DNA from: Micromonospora eburnea
GTDB lineage: Bacteria > Actinomycetota > Actinomycetes > Mycobacteriales > Micromonosporaceae
Reading direction: 5' to 3'
DNA length: 64,000 bases
Assembly: GCF_900090225.1 (NCBI RefSeq)
Contig: NZ_FMHY01000002.1
Location: forward strand, 3,100,001 to 3,164,000
A program made the translations under genes and the position numbers. The first letter of the stretch is position 1; each line of letters starts with the position of its first letter. The notes below the pieces were generated by a model. It had not been told where the DNA came from and searched no databases. It saw only the letters and a program-made list of their open reading frames with translations. Shown in pieces: positions 43,801-51,128 of this stretch.

Positions 43801-46800
43801 GTCCCCGCCGGGCCGGCGTGTCGGCCTTCGGCATCAGCGGCACCAACGCGCACCTCATCCTCGAGCAGGCGCCGGAGACCCCCGCCCCTGGCGGCGAGCA
43901 CGTCGGTCCGGTGCCCTGCCCGCTGTCCGGAAGGGACGCCGCCGCGCTCCGGGAGCAGGCTCGCCGCCTGCGGGAGCACCTGGCTGCGCGTCCCGGATTG
44001 TGCGTGGCCGACATCGCCCACTCGCTTGCGGCGGCCAGGGCGAGTCTGCCGACCAGGGCCGTGGTGCTGGCGAGTGATGTCCCGGAACTGGTGGCGGGGC
44101 TCGACGTCGTAACGCAGGGACGCGCCGGCGGCGCGGTGGTCGCGGGCGAGGTCATCAGCGCGAAACTGGCCTTCGTGTTCGCCGGTCAGGGCGGGCAGCG
44201 CGCGGGCATGGGGCGTGATCTGTACGACGCGTACCCGGCCTTCGCCGACGCGCTGGACGCCGTGTGCGCCCACCTCGACGGGCGCCTGGGGGTCGCCCTG
44301 AAGCCGGTGCTGTTCGCCGAGCCGGGCTCCCCGGCGGCGGCGATGCTGGACCAGACCATGTTCGCGCAGGCCGGGCTGTTCGCGCTCGAAGTCGCGTTGT
44401 TCCGGCTCATGCGCTCGTGGGGGGTACGCCCCGACGTCGTGTGCGGCCATTCGGTGGGTGAGCTCGCGGCTGCGCACGTGGCCGGCGTCCTCTCCATCGA
44501 GGACGCGACGACCATGGTGGCGGCGCGCGGACGGCTCATGCAGGCCCTGCCTGAGGGCGGCGCCATGGTCGCTGTGCGGGCGAGCGAGGCCGAGGTGCTG
44601 GCCGCCACGGCGAGCCGTACGGACGAGGTCGTGGTTGCGGCGGTCAACTCGCCACGGTCGGTCGTCGTCTCCGGGCGGGAGGACGCGGTTGCGGAGGTGG
44701 CGCGTGTCTTCGCCGATCGGGGGCGCAAGACGACGCGGCTGCGGACCAGCCACGCGTTTCACTCCCCGCTGATGGAGCCGATGTGCGCCGCCTTCCGCGA
44801 GGTCGCGGAGTCGGTCACTTTCAACCCGCCGGAACTGCCCATTGTGTCCACGGTGTCCGGCTCGGTCGCCGGCGCCGAGCTGTGCACGCCCGAGTACTGG
44901 GTGCGCAACGTGCGGGACGCGGTGCGCTTCGAGGACGGCATCGCGACGATTCGACGGATGGGCGTTGGCACCTTCGTGGCGCTAGGGCCGGATGGTGCGC
45001 TCGTCGCGGCGGCGCTGGAGTGCCTCGACGACGCCCCGGAGGACACGGCGGTCCTCGCGACGTTGCGCGCACAACGGCCGGAGGTCGAGTCCATCCTGGC
45101 TACGGTCGGCGCGCTGCACGTGCGTGGCGGCGACGTGGACTGGGCGGCCGTGCTCGGCCGTCAGGGCCCGCCCACCGTCGAGCTGCCCACCTACGCGTTC
45201 CAACGACGACGTTACTGGCTCCGCGACTCCCTCGCGCCGGCAACACCGTCCGCGCACGGGCTGACCGAGCTGGACCACCCGTTGCTGACCGCGAGCGCGG
45301 AACTGCCCGACTCGTCCGGTGCCGTTTTCGCCGGACAGCTGTCGCTCCGGAGTCAGCCATGGCTCGCCGACCACGCGTTCCTCGGGCAGGTGCTGCTGCC
45401 GGCCACCGCGTTCATGGAGATGGTCCTGGCCGCGGGCCGCTCGGCGGGCTGTTACACGGTGGCGGACCTGGCGCTGGAAACCCCACTCCTGTTGCCGAGG
45501 GAGGGAGACACGCAGCTGCGCGTGGTGCTCGACGGCCCCGGCGAGCACGGCGAACGTGCGGTAACCGTGTACTCGCGGGCGCGTACCGACACGGTCGACG
45601 CCGTCTGGACCCGGCACGCGACCGCCACAGTGAGCCCGGAACGTGGCTGGGCCGTGCCCGATGGTCCGGGACACTGGCCCCCGATCAGCGCAGATCCGGT
45701 GCCGGTCGACGAGCACCACCAGCGGTCGGCGGCGCGGGGGTTCCACCGCGGGCCGGCGTTCCAGGGCCTGACCGCGGCATGGCGTGACGGCTCCGACGTC
45801 CTTGCCGAGGTTCACCTGCCCGGGCACTGCCGTGCCGACGCGAAGCGGTTCGGTGTGCACCCGGCGCTGCTCGACGCGGCGCTGCATGCCATGGGTGCCG
45901 GGTCGCTCGGCACCGAATCCGCGCTGCTGCCGTTCTCCCTGCACGGGGTGACCCTCCATGCCGAGGGCGCGACGACGCTACGGGTGCGGCTGTCTCCGAC
46001 AGGGGAGAACACCGTCTCGGCCGTGGTGACGGACGAGGCCGGCCGGCCCGTCGTGACCATCGACGCGTTGCACCTCCGCCCGGTCGACCGGGCCAGGCTC
46101 GCCGCCGTCGGGTCCGACTCGTTGTTCGAGTTGGTGTGGCAGGAGGCGCGAAGCGCGGAGCGGCTGGACGACCATGACACGGACACGTGGGTAGCGGTCG
46201 GCATGGACGACGCCGACAGCGAAGGGGCGCTGGCCCTCGGAGCGACCTGTTATCCGGATTTGAGTGACGTCGTGGCCGCACCGGACGTCCTGCTCGTCCA
46301 GTCCCCGACGGCCGGTGACACGAGCGCGGGCGCCGTCGGCAGCGCCACGGTGGCGGCCCTTCACGTGGTGCAGACCTGGCTCGCCGACGACCTTTTCGCG
46401 CGGTCGCGGGTTGTGTTTGTGACCCGGTCGGTCGCGCCGGTCGACTCCGGCGCCGACGGCGGTGACCTCGGTCAGGCAGCGGTGTGCGGGCTGCTGCGTT
46501 CCGCACAGCTGGAAAATCCCGGCCGACTGCTGATGCTCGACGTGGACGACCACCCGGAGTCCTGGCGTGCGGTGCGCGCGGCGGTCAGCACGGCGCTGTC
46601 GGATGAGGAGCCACAGGTGGCGGTGCGAGCCGGAAAGGTGTTCGTGCCCCGGCTCACCCGCATCGGCGCGCCAGAGGTGGCGCCGCGCTGGGACACCACC
46701 GGCACAATCCTGATCACCGGGGCGACCGGGACGCTCGGAGGGGCCGTGGCCAGGCATCTCGTCGTCGAGCATGACGTACGGCACCTGCTGCTGGCCGCTC

Positions 46801-47993
46801 GGAGCGGCGCCGACGCGCCGGGTGCGCCCGAGCTCGCCGCGGAGCTGACCGCGCTCGGCGCGGACGTGCGGTTCGCCGCGTGCGATGTCGCCGACTCCGT
46901 CGCGGTCGCCGACATGCTGGCCACGATTCCGCCGGAGTGGCCGCTGACCGGCGTCGTCCACGCGGCGGGGACCGTCGACGACGGGATCATCCCCGCGTTG
47001 GACGCGGACCGCGTCCTCCGTGTGCTGCGCGCGAAGGTGGGCGGTGCGATCACCCTGCACGAGCTGACCGAGCATTTCGAGTTGTCGCACTTCGTGCTGT
47101 TCTCCTCGGTGGCTGGAGGGTTCGGTGGCGCGGGCCAGGCCAGCTACGCGGCGGCCAACGCGTTCCTCGACGCACTTGCCCACCGGCGCCGGGCGGAGGG
47201 CCGCCCGGCAACGTCCTTGGCCTGGGGGCCGTGGGCCGGCGGCATGGCGGCGCGGCTCGGCGAGGTCGACTCGACCCGGGTGCGGCGGGCCGGTCTCCTA
47301 CCACTGACCACGGAAGCCGGACTGGCCCTTTTCGACCTGTCCGTCGCCGCGGACCGCCCGGTTGTCGTGCCGGCGCGGCTGGCCGTGGAACGTCTCGACG
47401 CCGCCTCGCCACCCGCGCTGCTCCGCGGCCTGGTGGGTGCCGGCCCGCGCCCGGTCGCCCGCACCGGCTCCCTGCGCCAGACACTGAACGAGGCGAGCGA
47501 TGCCCAGGCGACGGACCTGCTCACCGACCTGGTGCGAACCGAGGCGGCCGCGGTGCTCGGACACATCAGCGCGGACGCCGTCGGGGCCGCGCAGTCCTTC
47601 CGGGCGCTGGGGCTCGACTCACTCGCCGCGGTCGAGCTGCGTAACCGACTGGGGGCGGCCACCGGACTGCGGTTACCGGCCACCCTGGTCTTCGATCACC
47701 CGACGTCCACGGAGCTGGCCACTCACCTGCTCACCCTCCTCGACGGTGACCGTCGTGACGAGCCCGGTGCCGTGCTTGCGGAGATCGGCCGACTGGAGTC
47801 CACGATCCTCGCCATGTCCGGAAAAGACCATGGTACGGCCGGCTCTGTCATGGCCCGGCTGCGCGTGATGCTGGCACGGATCGGGGAGGCGGATACCCGT
47901 GACGCCGACGATGCCACCGGCGACACCGCCCTGGCCGACCTCGGCGGGGACGATCTGATGGCTTTCATCGACGCGGAGTTCGGCACACGCTGA
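37875..47993 (+). CDS. Type I PKS 2, two modules (KS-AT-KR-ACP, KS-AT-DH-KR-ACP)
   Basis: Modular polyketide synthase of 3372 residues. N-terminal docking helix MANEDELRKYLRMVTTDLHQ. Module 4: KS from 34, Cys206; methylmalonyl-type AT with GHSQGE (Ser660) and YASH (about 760); active A-type KR (GGTGSLG 1205, Trp eight residues before Tyr1343); ACP Ser1512. Module 5: KS from about 1573, Cys1746; malonyl-type AT GHSVGE (Ser2193), HAFH; active DH with HAFLGQVLLP (His2500) and Asp2667 in [10 protein letters not shown]; active B-type KR (GATGTLG 2949, VDD, Tyr3091); ACP Ser3249; docking domain to the end. The ATG at 37875 matches the docking helix of PKS3; a 45-residue in-frame extension overlapping the end of PKS1 was rejected. 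It adds a methyl-branched hydroxyl unit and an alkene unit. One TTA codon at residue 3267. Confidence 0.97.
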   Translation: MANEDELRKYLRMVTTDLHQTRKRLADAESRECEPIAVVGMACRYPGAVRSPEDLWSLVAGGIDAVGEFPGDRGWDLDRLYDPDPGRKGTCYTRNGAFLEGVADFDAEFFGISPREALVMDPQQRLLLEVAWEVFERAGIDPSSVRGSRTGVFAGVSGRDYGGDLSDPPDGADGYLLTGNAVSVVSGRVAYTLGLEGPAMTVDTACSSSLVAVHLACQALRHGDCSMALAGGVAVMATPAVLIDFSRQRGLAPDGRCKAFAAAADGTGWGEGAGVVLLERLSDALRHGRPVLGLIKASAVNQDGASNGLTAPNGLAQQAVIRQALVNAGLSAGQVDVVEAHGTGTTLGDPIEARALIDTYGQHRPAGHPLWLGSVKSNIGHTQAAAGVAGLIKMLMALRHGRLPRTLHVDEPTPHVDWSAGAVSLLTEDRPWPGADQPRRAGVSAFGVSGTNAHVILEEAPTPQTEPATGPPARGPFDHTAPLPWVLSGRTAEALRAQASRLTDFAAAEDLDPADIAMSLVTTRAKLAHRAVVLGADRDALVAGTTALADGTPAPRLVRGAAFGTARPCFVFPGQGSQWPGMGGALFDSSPLFAEHVRACAEALAPWIDWSLVDVVRGEPGAASLDRVDVVQPALFAVMVSLAELWRACGVEPAAVVGHSQGEIAAAYVAGALSLPDAARIVALRSRCLRALSGGGGMAAVALPLDEAQARLTRWQDRVSVAAVNGARSVVLSGHVRELDEFLTGCERDGIRVRRLPVDYASHSAQVDSLRAELVDVLGTVRPRGSAVPFFSTVTGGQLATTELTADYWYRNLRDMVRFEAATRALIEHGFGPFVEVSPHPVLTNGLRETIEDAGRATMVVGSLRSGEGGVERMAVSLAEAYVSGLDVDWQAVLAAHPGRPVSLPTYAFQRERFWLEPAAPDSGRPVDAAEARFWQAVEHADLGALEQTLECQDAVVLDGWRVTLPALSAWRRRRREQAAIDSWRYRVEWRPLGRTRDTVLDGTWLVLAPADMADDGITAGVRDALGRQGAQVVPVEVDALDRGQLVEELAAHPGARGVISLLGLDERPLPSHPALTVGIASTLTLVQALADAELRVPMWLVTSGAVSAGDWDPLASTAQAQVWGLGRVAGLEHPERWGGLIDVPSPLDERAAQRVVSVLADGNGEDQVAIRDSGAFVRRLRRAPRGTVPPAPGWRPRGTVLVTGGTGSLGARVARWLIEGGAEHVVLVSRRGAAAPGAAELAEELTGLGARVTVVACDVADRDAVAGMLRELPPINAVVHAAGVGERASLLDTDLRGLADVVGGKVVGARNLDELMDGAQLDAFVLFSSGAATWGSAGQGAYAAGNAFLDALALDRRRRGLPATSIAWGSWAGGGMVDATVDESLSRRGIRTMDPESAVAALQQALDDGETALTVADLDWSRFVPAFTIARRRPLIEDIPEVADVLSSGQPPVADDAGSSALARDLRGLTEGERLGVLLDLVRGHVVAVLGYTSPDQVAAARAFRELGVDSLTAVELRDRLAAETALRLPTTIVFDHPTPDDLARHLYAEMFAQPARQEAATPATVVADAEDPIAIIGMSCRFPGGVTSPEELWALVAGGVDAIGEFPADRGWAIDALYDPDPGGKPGRTYTRHGGFLYDAADFDADLFGISPREAVAMDPQQRLLLETTWEAFERAGIAPDAVRGRQIGVFAGVAGGDYHRGTDGVAEGIDGYLGTGNAASVASGRIAYTFGLEGPAVTVDTACSSSLVAVHLAAASLRKGECELALVGGVAVLSTLAAFVDFSRQRGLAPDGRCKSFAAAADGTAWGEGAGMLLLARLPDARREGRRVLAVLRGSAINQDGASNGLSAPNGLAQQRVIRRALADAGLTPSDVDVVEAHGTGTTLGDPIEAQALLATYGQRDGGQPLWLGSVKSNIGHTAGSAGMAGVIKTVMALQHAHLPRTLHIDEPTPHVDWSAGAVRLLTEARDWPDTGRPRRAGVSAFGISGTNAHLILEQAPETPAPGGEHVGPVPCPLSGRDAAALREQARRLREHLAARPGLCVADIAHSLAAARASLPTRAVVLASDVPELVAGLDVVTQGRAGGAVVAGEVISAKLAFVFAGQGGQRAGMGRDLYDAYPAFADALDAVCAHLDGRLGVALKPVLFAEPGSPAAAMLDQTMFAQAGLFALEVALFRLMRSWGVRPDVVCGHSVGELAAAHVAGVLSIEDATTMVAARGRLMQALPEGGAMVAVRASEAEVLAATASRTDEVVVAAVNSPRSVVVSGREDAVAEVARVFADRGRKTTRLRTSHAFHSPLMEPMCAAFREVAESVTFNPPELPIVSTVSGSVAGAELCTPEYWVRNVRDAVRFEDGIATIRRMGVGTFVALGPDGALVAAALECLDDAPEDTAVLATLRAQRPEVESILATVGALHVRGGDVDWAAVLGRQGPPTVELPTYAFQRRRYWLRDSLAPATPSAHGLTELDHPLLTASAELPDSSGAVFAGQLSLRSQPWLADHAFLGQVLLPATAFMEMVLAAGRSAGCYTVADLALETPLLLPREGDTQLRVVLDGPGEHGERAVTVYSRARTDTVDAVWTRHATATVSPERGWAVPDGPGHWPPISADPVPVDEHHQRSAARGFHRGPAFQGLTAAWRDGSDVLAEVHLPGHCRADAKRFGVHPALLDAALHAMGAGSLGTESALLPFSLHGVTLHAEGATTLRVRLSPTGENTVSAVVTDEAGRPVVTIDALHLRPVDRARLAAVGSDSLFELVWQEARSAERLDDHDTDTWVAVGMDDADSEGALALGATCYPDLSDVVAAPDVLLVQSPTAGDTSAGAVGSATVAALHVVQTWLADDLFARSRVVFVTRSVAPVDSGADGGDLGQAAVCGLLRSAQLENPGRLLMLDVDDHPESWRAVRAAVSTALSDEEPQVAVRAGKVFVPRLTRIGAPEVAPRWDTTGTILITGATGTLGGAVARHLVVEHDVRHLLLAARSGADAPGAPELAAELTALGADVRFAACDVADSVAVADMLATIPPEWPLTGVVHAAGTVDDGIIPALDADRVLRVLRAKVGGAITLHELTEHFELSHFVLFSSVAGGFGGAGQASYAAANAFLDALAHRRRAEGRPATSLAWGPWAGGMAARLGEVDSTRVRRAGLLPLTTEAGLALFDLSVAADRPVVVPARLAVERLDAASPPALLRGLVGAGPRPVARTGSLRQTLNEASDAQATDLLTDLVRTEAAAVLGHISADAVGAAQSFRALGLDSLAAVELRNRLGAATGLRLPATLVFDHPTSTELATHLLTLLDGDRRDEPGAVLAEIGRLESTILAMSGKDHGTAGSVMARLRVMLARIGEADTRDADDATGDTALADLGGDDLMAFIDAEFGTR

Positions 47994-48005
47994 TGCGTAC
48001 GCGCC

Positions 48006-48038
48006 GACGGGCGGCGAACGCGGGAGGCGCCGCCCGTC
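48006..48038. terminator. Hairpin terminator between PKS2 and glmE
   Basis: A perfect 11-bp inverted repeat, GACGGGCGGCG at 48006-48016 and its complement at 48028-48038, with an 11-base loop, lies in the 43-base gap between converging PKS2 and glmE and reaches the glmE stop codon. It probably stops transcription from both sides. Confidence 0.65.
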
Positions 48039-49374
48039 AGGGCGCGGTGGGCGGTTGCCGGGAGAGAGGGCCGGCCACGGCGGCCTGACCGAACTTGCGC
48101 GCCACATAGGACAGCGAGGCGAGCAGATCGGCCGACGAGGAGTGCTCGCGCCCCGACGGCTGCGCGATGTGTTCGATCGGCATGGCTCCGACGAGCGACC
48201 AGCGCAGCCAGCCGTCGGTGTCCACGTAGCTGCGCGCCTCGCCGCGGTTGTCGGGGTGCAGGCAGAATGGTACGTCCAACAGGCCGGACGCGAACGCGAT
48301 GACAAGGGCGCGGCCGATGTCCGGATCGAGTTCGAGCACGGTGTCGATGAGGGCACGTGCCTCGGCGTAGATCCCGGTGTCCGGCGTCGTGCCCGCCGCG
48401 ATGCTCTCCTCGTCGAGTGCGGCCTTGGCCGCCCACTCCAGTGCGGTCACGTTCTCGGCTATCGTCGGGATGCGGTAGGCCTCGGCCACGGTCTTGACGA
48501 TCAGGCGCGCCGAACCCGTGCGTACGGCCAGTTTCGCCGCCTCGGCCAACAGAAGCGCGGAACCAGCCGGCGAGCGCGGGTACATCCCCATATACGTGTA
48601 GACGACGACGTGCCAGTCGATGTCGCGAAGGACCTCGGTCGCGATGCGGCGCAGCACCATCAGCGCCTCCTCGTCCTGCGCGGCGTTGGTCTGCTGCGCG
48701 TAGCTCAGCGAGATGCTGCGCAGGCCGTGCTGGCGAAGGAACATCGCCTCCAGGACGCTGGTCGCGATGAGCAGGCTGGGTGGGCAGAGCTGACCGAGCA
48801 GGCACCCGCCGAAGGTCTCCAGGTGCGGCGTGACGCCCAGGTCTTCCAGGGACGCGAACCATTGCACGCAGCGTGCCCAGCTGTCCACGGACTCGCGGAG
48901 CGGGCTGCGGCTGTAGGGCAGGCAGTAGGAGACCGGGCCGCCCTCGGTGGCGGAAAGTCCGCTTCGGAGCAGCGTGCGGAAGATGTCCTCCGGTTGGGAT
49001 GATCCGTGCCGGACCTGGACCGGGAAGTCCGCCCCCGCGACACCGTCGAGCATCGCGCGGGTGACGTCGGGCCCGTGCGTGACGATCGGGTAGCCGTTGA
49101 GCTCGACGCCCTTCGCGAGCGCACGCCTGGCCTCGGCGTGGTCGCCGAGCCTGGTGAAGCTGTCGACGGTTATCGTGCCGACGGTGGTGGCGGCGGCCCG
49201 CTTCGTGGCGACCAGGCCTGCCCGCATGCGCGCCGGGTCGGCGACGCCCATTCTGGGCTGGACCACGAGGTCACCGGCCTGCTGCGCGGCGTTGACGAAC
49301 GCGCCGAACGAACCCGGCTCGGGACGGGCCGGCGACGCCGGGGACGGGTGTGCCCGCTGCCTGCCGATGGTCAT
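48037..49374 (-). CDS. glmE: Glutamate mutase epsilon subunit (methylaspartate mutase E)
   Basis: Catalytic subunit of coenzyme B12-dependent glutamate mutase, 445 residues, which rearranges L-glutamate to (2S,3S)-3-methylaspartate. Clear family segments are PVQVRHGSSQPEDIF, GGPVSYCLPYSRSPLRESV, HLETFGGCLLGQLCPPSLLIATSVLEAMFLRQHG, SLSYAQQTNAAQDEEAL and VVVYTYMGMYPRSP. It is slightly shorter than clostridial GlmE (about 480), like the homologues of actinomycete natural-product clusters such as those for nikkomycin and vicenistatin. The ATG overlaps the glmS stop as ATGA; a longer upstream frame only reads through glmS. Last gene of the operon. Confidence 0.93.
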   Translation of the reverse strand: MTIGRQRAHPSPASPARPEPGSFGAFVNAAQQAGDLVVQPRMGVADPARMRAGLVATKRAAATTVGTITVDSFTRLGDHAEARRALAKGVELNGYPIVTHGPDVTRAMLDGVAGADFPVQVRHGSSQPEDIFRTLLRSGLSATEGGPVSYCLPYSRSPLRESVDSWARCVQWFASLEDLGVTPHLETFGGCLLGQLCPPSLLIATSVLEAMFLRQHGLRSISLSYAQQTNAAQDEEALMVLRRIATEVLRDIDWHVVVYTYMGMYPRSPAGSALLLAEAAKLAVRTGSARLIVKTVAEAYRIPTIAENVTALEWAAKAALDEESIAAGTTPDTGIYAEARALIDTVLELDPDIGRALVIAFASGLLDVPFCLHPDNRGEARSYVDTDGWLRWSLVGAMPIEHIAQPSGREHSSSADLLASLSYVARKFGQAAVAGPLSRQPPTAP

Positions 49375-49823
49375 GACGCGGTCGCGATCGGCAGGGAACG
49401 GAGGTATGACTGGAAGGAGTCGATATCCGCGCCGTCGGAGAACACGGCGTCGAAACCGGCGGCCAGCAGCGTGTCCGTCGTGCGCCGGTCGCTGCGCTCG
49501 GTGATCCCCAGCTTGCCGCCGATCACGATGTACGTGTCGGTGAGCTCCGGGCGTTCGCGTAGCCTCCGCACGACCCGCTTCCCGTCGATCCACCCGTGGC
49601 CGTTCACCGTGCTGATCACGACGAGATCGGGCCGTTGGCGCAGGCACTCGGCGACGAGTACGTCGTCGGGCACGCAGCTACCGAGGTTGACCACCCGGTG
49701 TCCCAGCTCCTCGATCAGCAACTCAAGGAACACCAGGTTCCACGTGTGCGAGTCGGACTGGGTGCTGCTGACAATGACCTGCAACTGCGCCAGCTCAGGC
49801 GGCCTCTCGACGGACGTGCCCAT
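49371..49823 (-). CDS. glmS: Glutamate mutase sigma subunit (B12-binding)
   Basis: Cobalamin-binding subunit of glutamate mutase, 150 residues. The B12 motif is SDSHTWN with Asp24 and His26 (the lower cobalt ligand); the Gly three residues after His in the clostridial protein is Asn29 here, as I recall for other actinomycete secondary-metabolite homologues. VVISTVNGHG and YIVIGGKLG are the other cobalamin loops. An alternative GTG at 49829 forms a GTGA overlap with the preceding stop and would add two residues. It pairs with glmE, so the enzyme is an E2S2-type heterotetramer. Confidence 0.93.
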   Translation of the reverse strand: MGTSVERPPELAQLQVIVSSTQSDSHTWNLVFLELLIEELGHRVVNLGSCVPDDVLVAECLRQRPDLVVISTVNGHGWIDGKRVVRRLRERPELTDTYIVIGGKLGITERSDRRTTDTLLAAGFDAVFSDGADIDSFQSYLRSLPIATAS

Positions 49824-49825
49824 CG

Positions 49826-51115
49826 TCACTCCCTCGCCCCGGTCCGGCTCGTGGTCAGAGCGGGTAGCGCCGCGACCATCCGCGAGCGAGCCAGGCTGGC
49901 CACCCGCGCCATCTCGTTGCCGACGATCATCATCGCCTCGTCCACACCCATGCCGGGACGGGCGAGCACCTGGTCGGCGCCGCACGCCATCGCCACATTC
50001 GCGCAAACCCTGGCCGACTGGTCGGTCTCGTTGCAGGTGCCACCGCAGTACGCGACCAATCCGGCTGCGCGAACATGCAGCAGCGCTTCGACGGTGTTGT
50101 TGACACCGCCCAGATCCGGGGTTTTCACCTGTATCACGTCTGCGGCGCCGGCGGCGACGAACCGGCGGATGTCGGCCAGCGAGTTGCACCATTCGTCGGC
50201 GACGATCTGCACCCTGCTGCCGCGTTTTCGCAGCGCGCACCGCAGCGTGGCCAGCGCGTCGATCTGGGCGTCCTGGCTACCCCTGTCTATCGGCTGCTCG
50301 ATCCGCAGTGGGAACGGCGCGGCGATGTCGCCGAGGTCCGTGAGGTAGTCGGCGACCCGGGAAACGTCGTTGCCGAGGGCGAGGCCGACGGTGCCGTAGG
50401 TGTCGAAGTGCAGAACCGGCTCGTAGCTCGACCGGGCCCGCACCCGCAGCACCCTGGCCCGCACCCAGCGCACGTACTCGCGGAAGATCTCGCCGTCCGC
50501 GCCCATCTTCTCCGCCATGTTGTTGATCAGGCCGTGGGGAAGGGCGCCGGCCTCCTTGAGGATCATCCTGTCCACGCTGAGGTAACGCTCGTCGCCCGAC
50601 TGCGCGAACATCGGGACCGGCGTGATCTCTACGTTCGTCTGGTACTCGTCGCGGATGACCTCGGCCATGGTCACTCCGCGCCCGTGGGCGACGGCGGCCA
50701 GCAGTGCCTGGGTCACCCCGTAACGTATGGCCGTGTGCAGCGGACGGCCGTCCACGAGCAGACCGTCAATGCGCTCGGCCGCGTCGCGGAAACACCCCAG
50801 TCCGCCGGCGACGAGCGCCGGAGCGACGTGCGTGTTGATCACGTCGATCATGGCGTCGGTACCCACGGGTTCGTCGCGGCCCGCGACGCCCGCGTACTGG
50901 ACGGAGGTGCAGTCACCGGTCGCCACGAAGCCGTCGTCGAGCATGAGCAGCACCGACACCGCGCGTCCCGGCTCGCGGATACGGTCGAATCCCGCCGTGA
51001 CCGGCCGGCCGACATAACAGAACCCGTCCTGTCGCGCACCCGCTCGGATAGCGGCCTGGTCGTCATTGAAGTAGGCGGTCAGTACCGGCACGCACAACAG
51101 GTCGACGATCCTCAC
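49826..51115 (-). CDS. mal: Methylaspartate ammonia-lyase
   Basis: Enolase-superfamily lyase of 429 residues that removes ammonia from 3-methylaspartate to give mesaconate. All expected active-site features are visible: FAQSGDERYLSVDRMI, LPHGLINN, metal ligands in HFDTYGTVG, RIEQPID and VADEWCNS, the catalytic lysine in QVKTPDLGG, which falls exactly at residue 331 as in the clostridial enzyme, and GGTCNETD. The GTG start gives the family N terminus RIVDLLCVP; a longer upstream frame was rejected. The gene lies directly between the adenylate-forming gene (13-base gap) and glmS (overlap). The enzyme is usually part of glutamate fermentation, so its presence in a PKS cluster is unusual. Confidence 0.93.
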   Translation of the reverse strand: MRIVDLLCVPVLTAYFNDDQAAIRAGARQDGFCYVGRPVTAGFDRIREPGRAVSVLLMLDDGFVATGDCTSVQYAGVAGRDEPVGTDAMIDVINTHVAPALVAGGLGCFRDAAERIDGLLVDGRPLHTAIRYGVTQALLAAVAHGRGVTMAEVIRDEYQTNVEITPVPMFAQSGDERYLSVDRMILKEAGALPHGLINNMAEKMGADGEIFREYVRWVRARVLRVRARSSYEPVLHFDTYGTVGLALGNDVSRVADYLTDLGDIAAPFPLRIEQPIDRGSQDAQIDALATLRCALRKRGSRVQIVADEWCNSLADIRRFVAAGAADVIQVKTPDLGGVNNTVEALLHVRAAGLVAYCGGTCNETDQSARVCANVAMACGADQVLARPGMGVDEAMMIVGNEMARVASLARSRMVAALPALTTSRTGARE

Positions 51116-51128
51116 TGGGTCACCACCG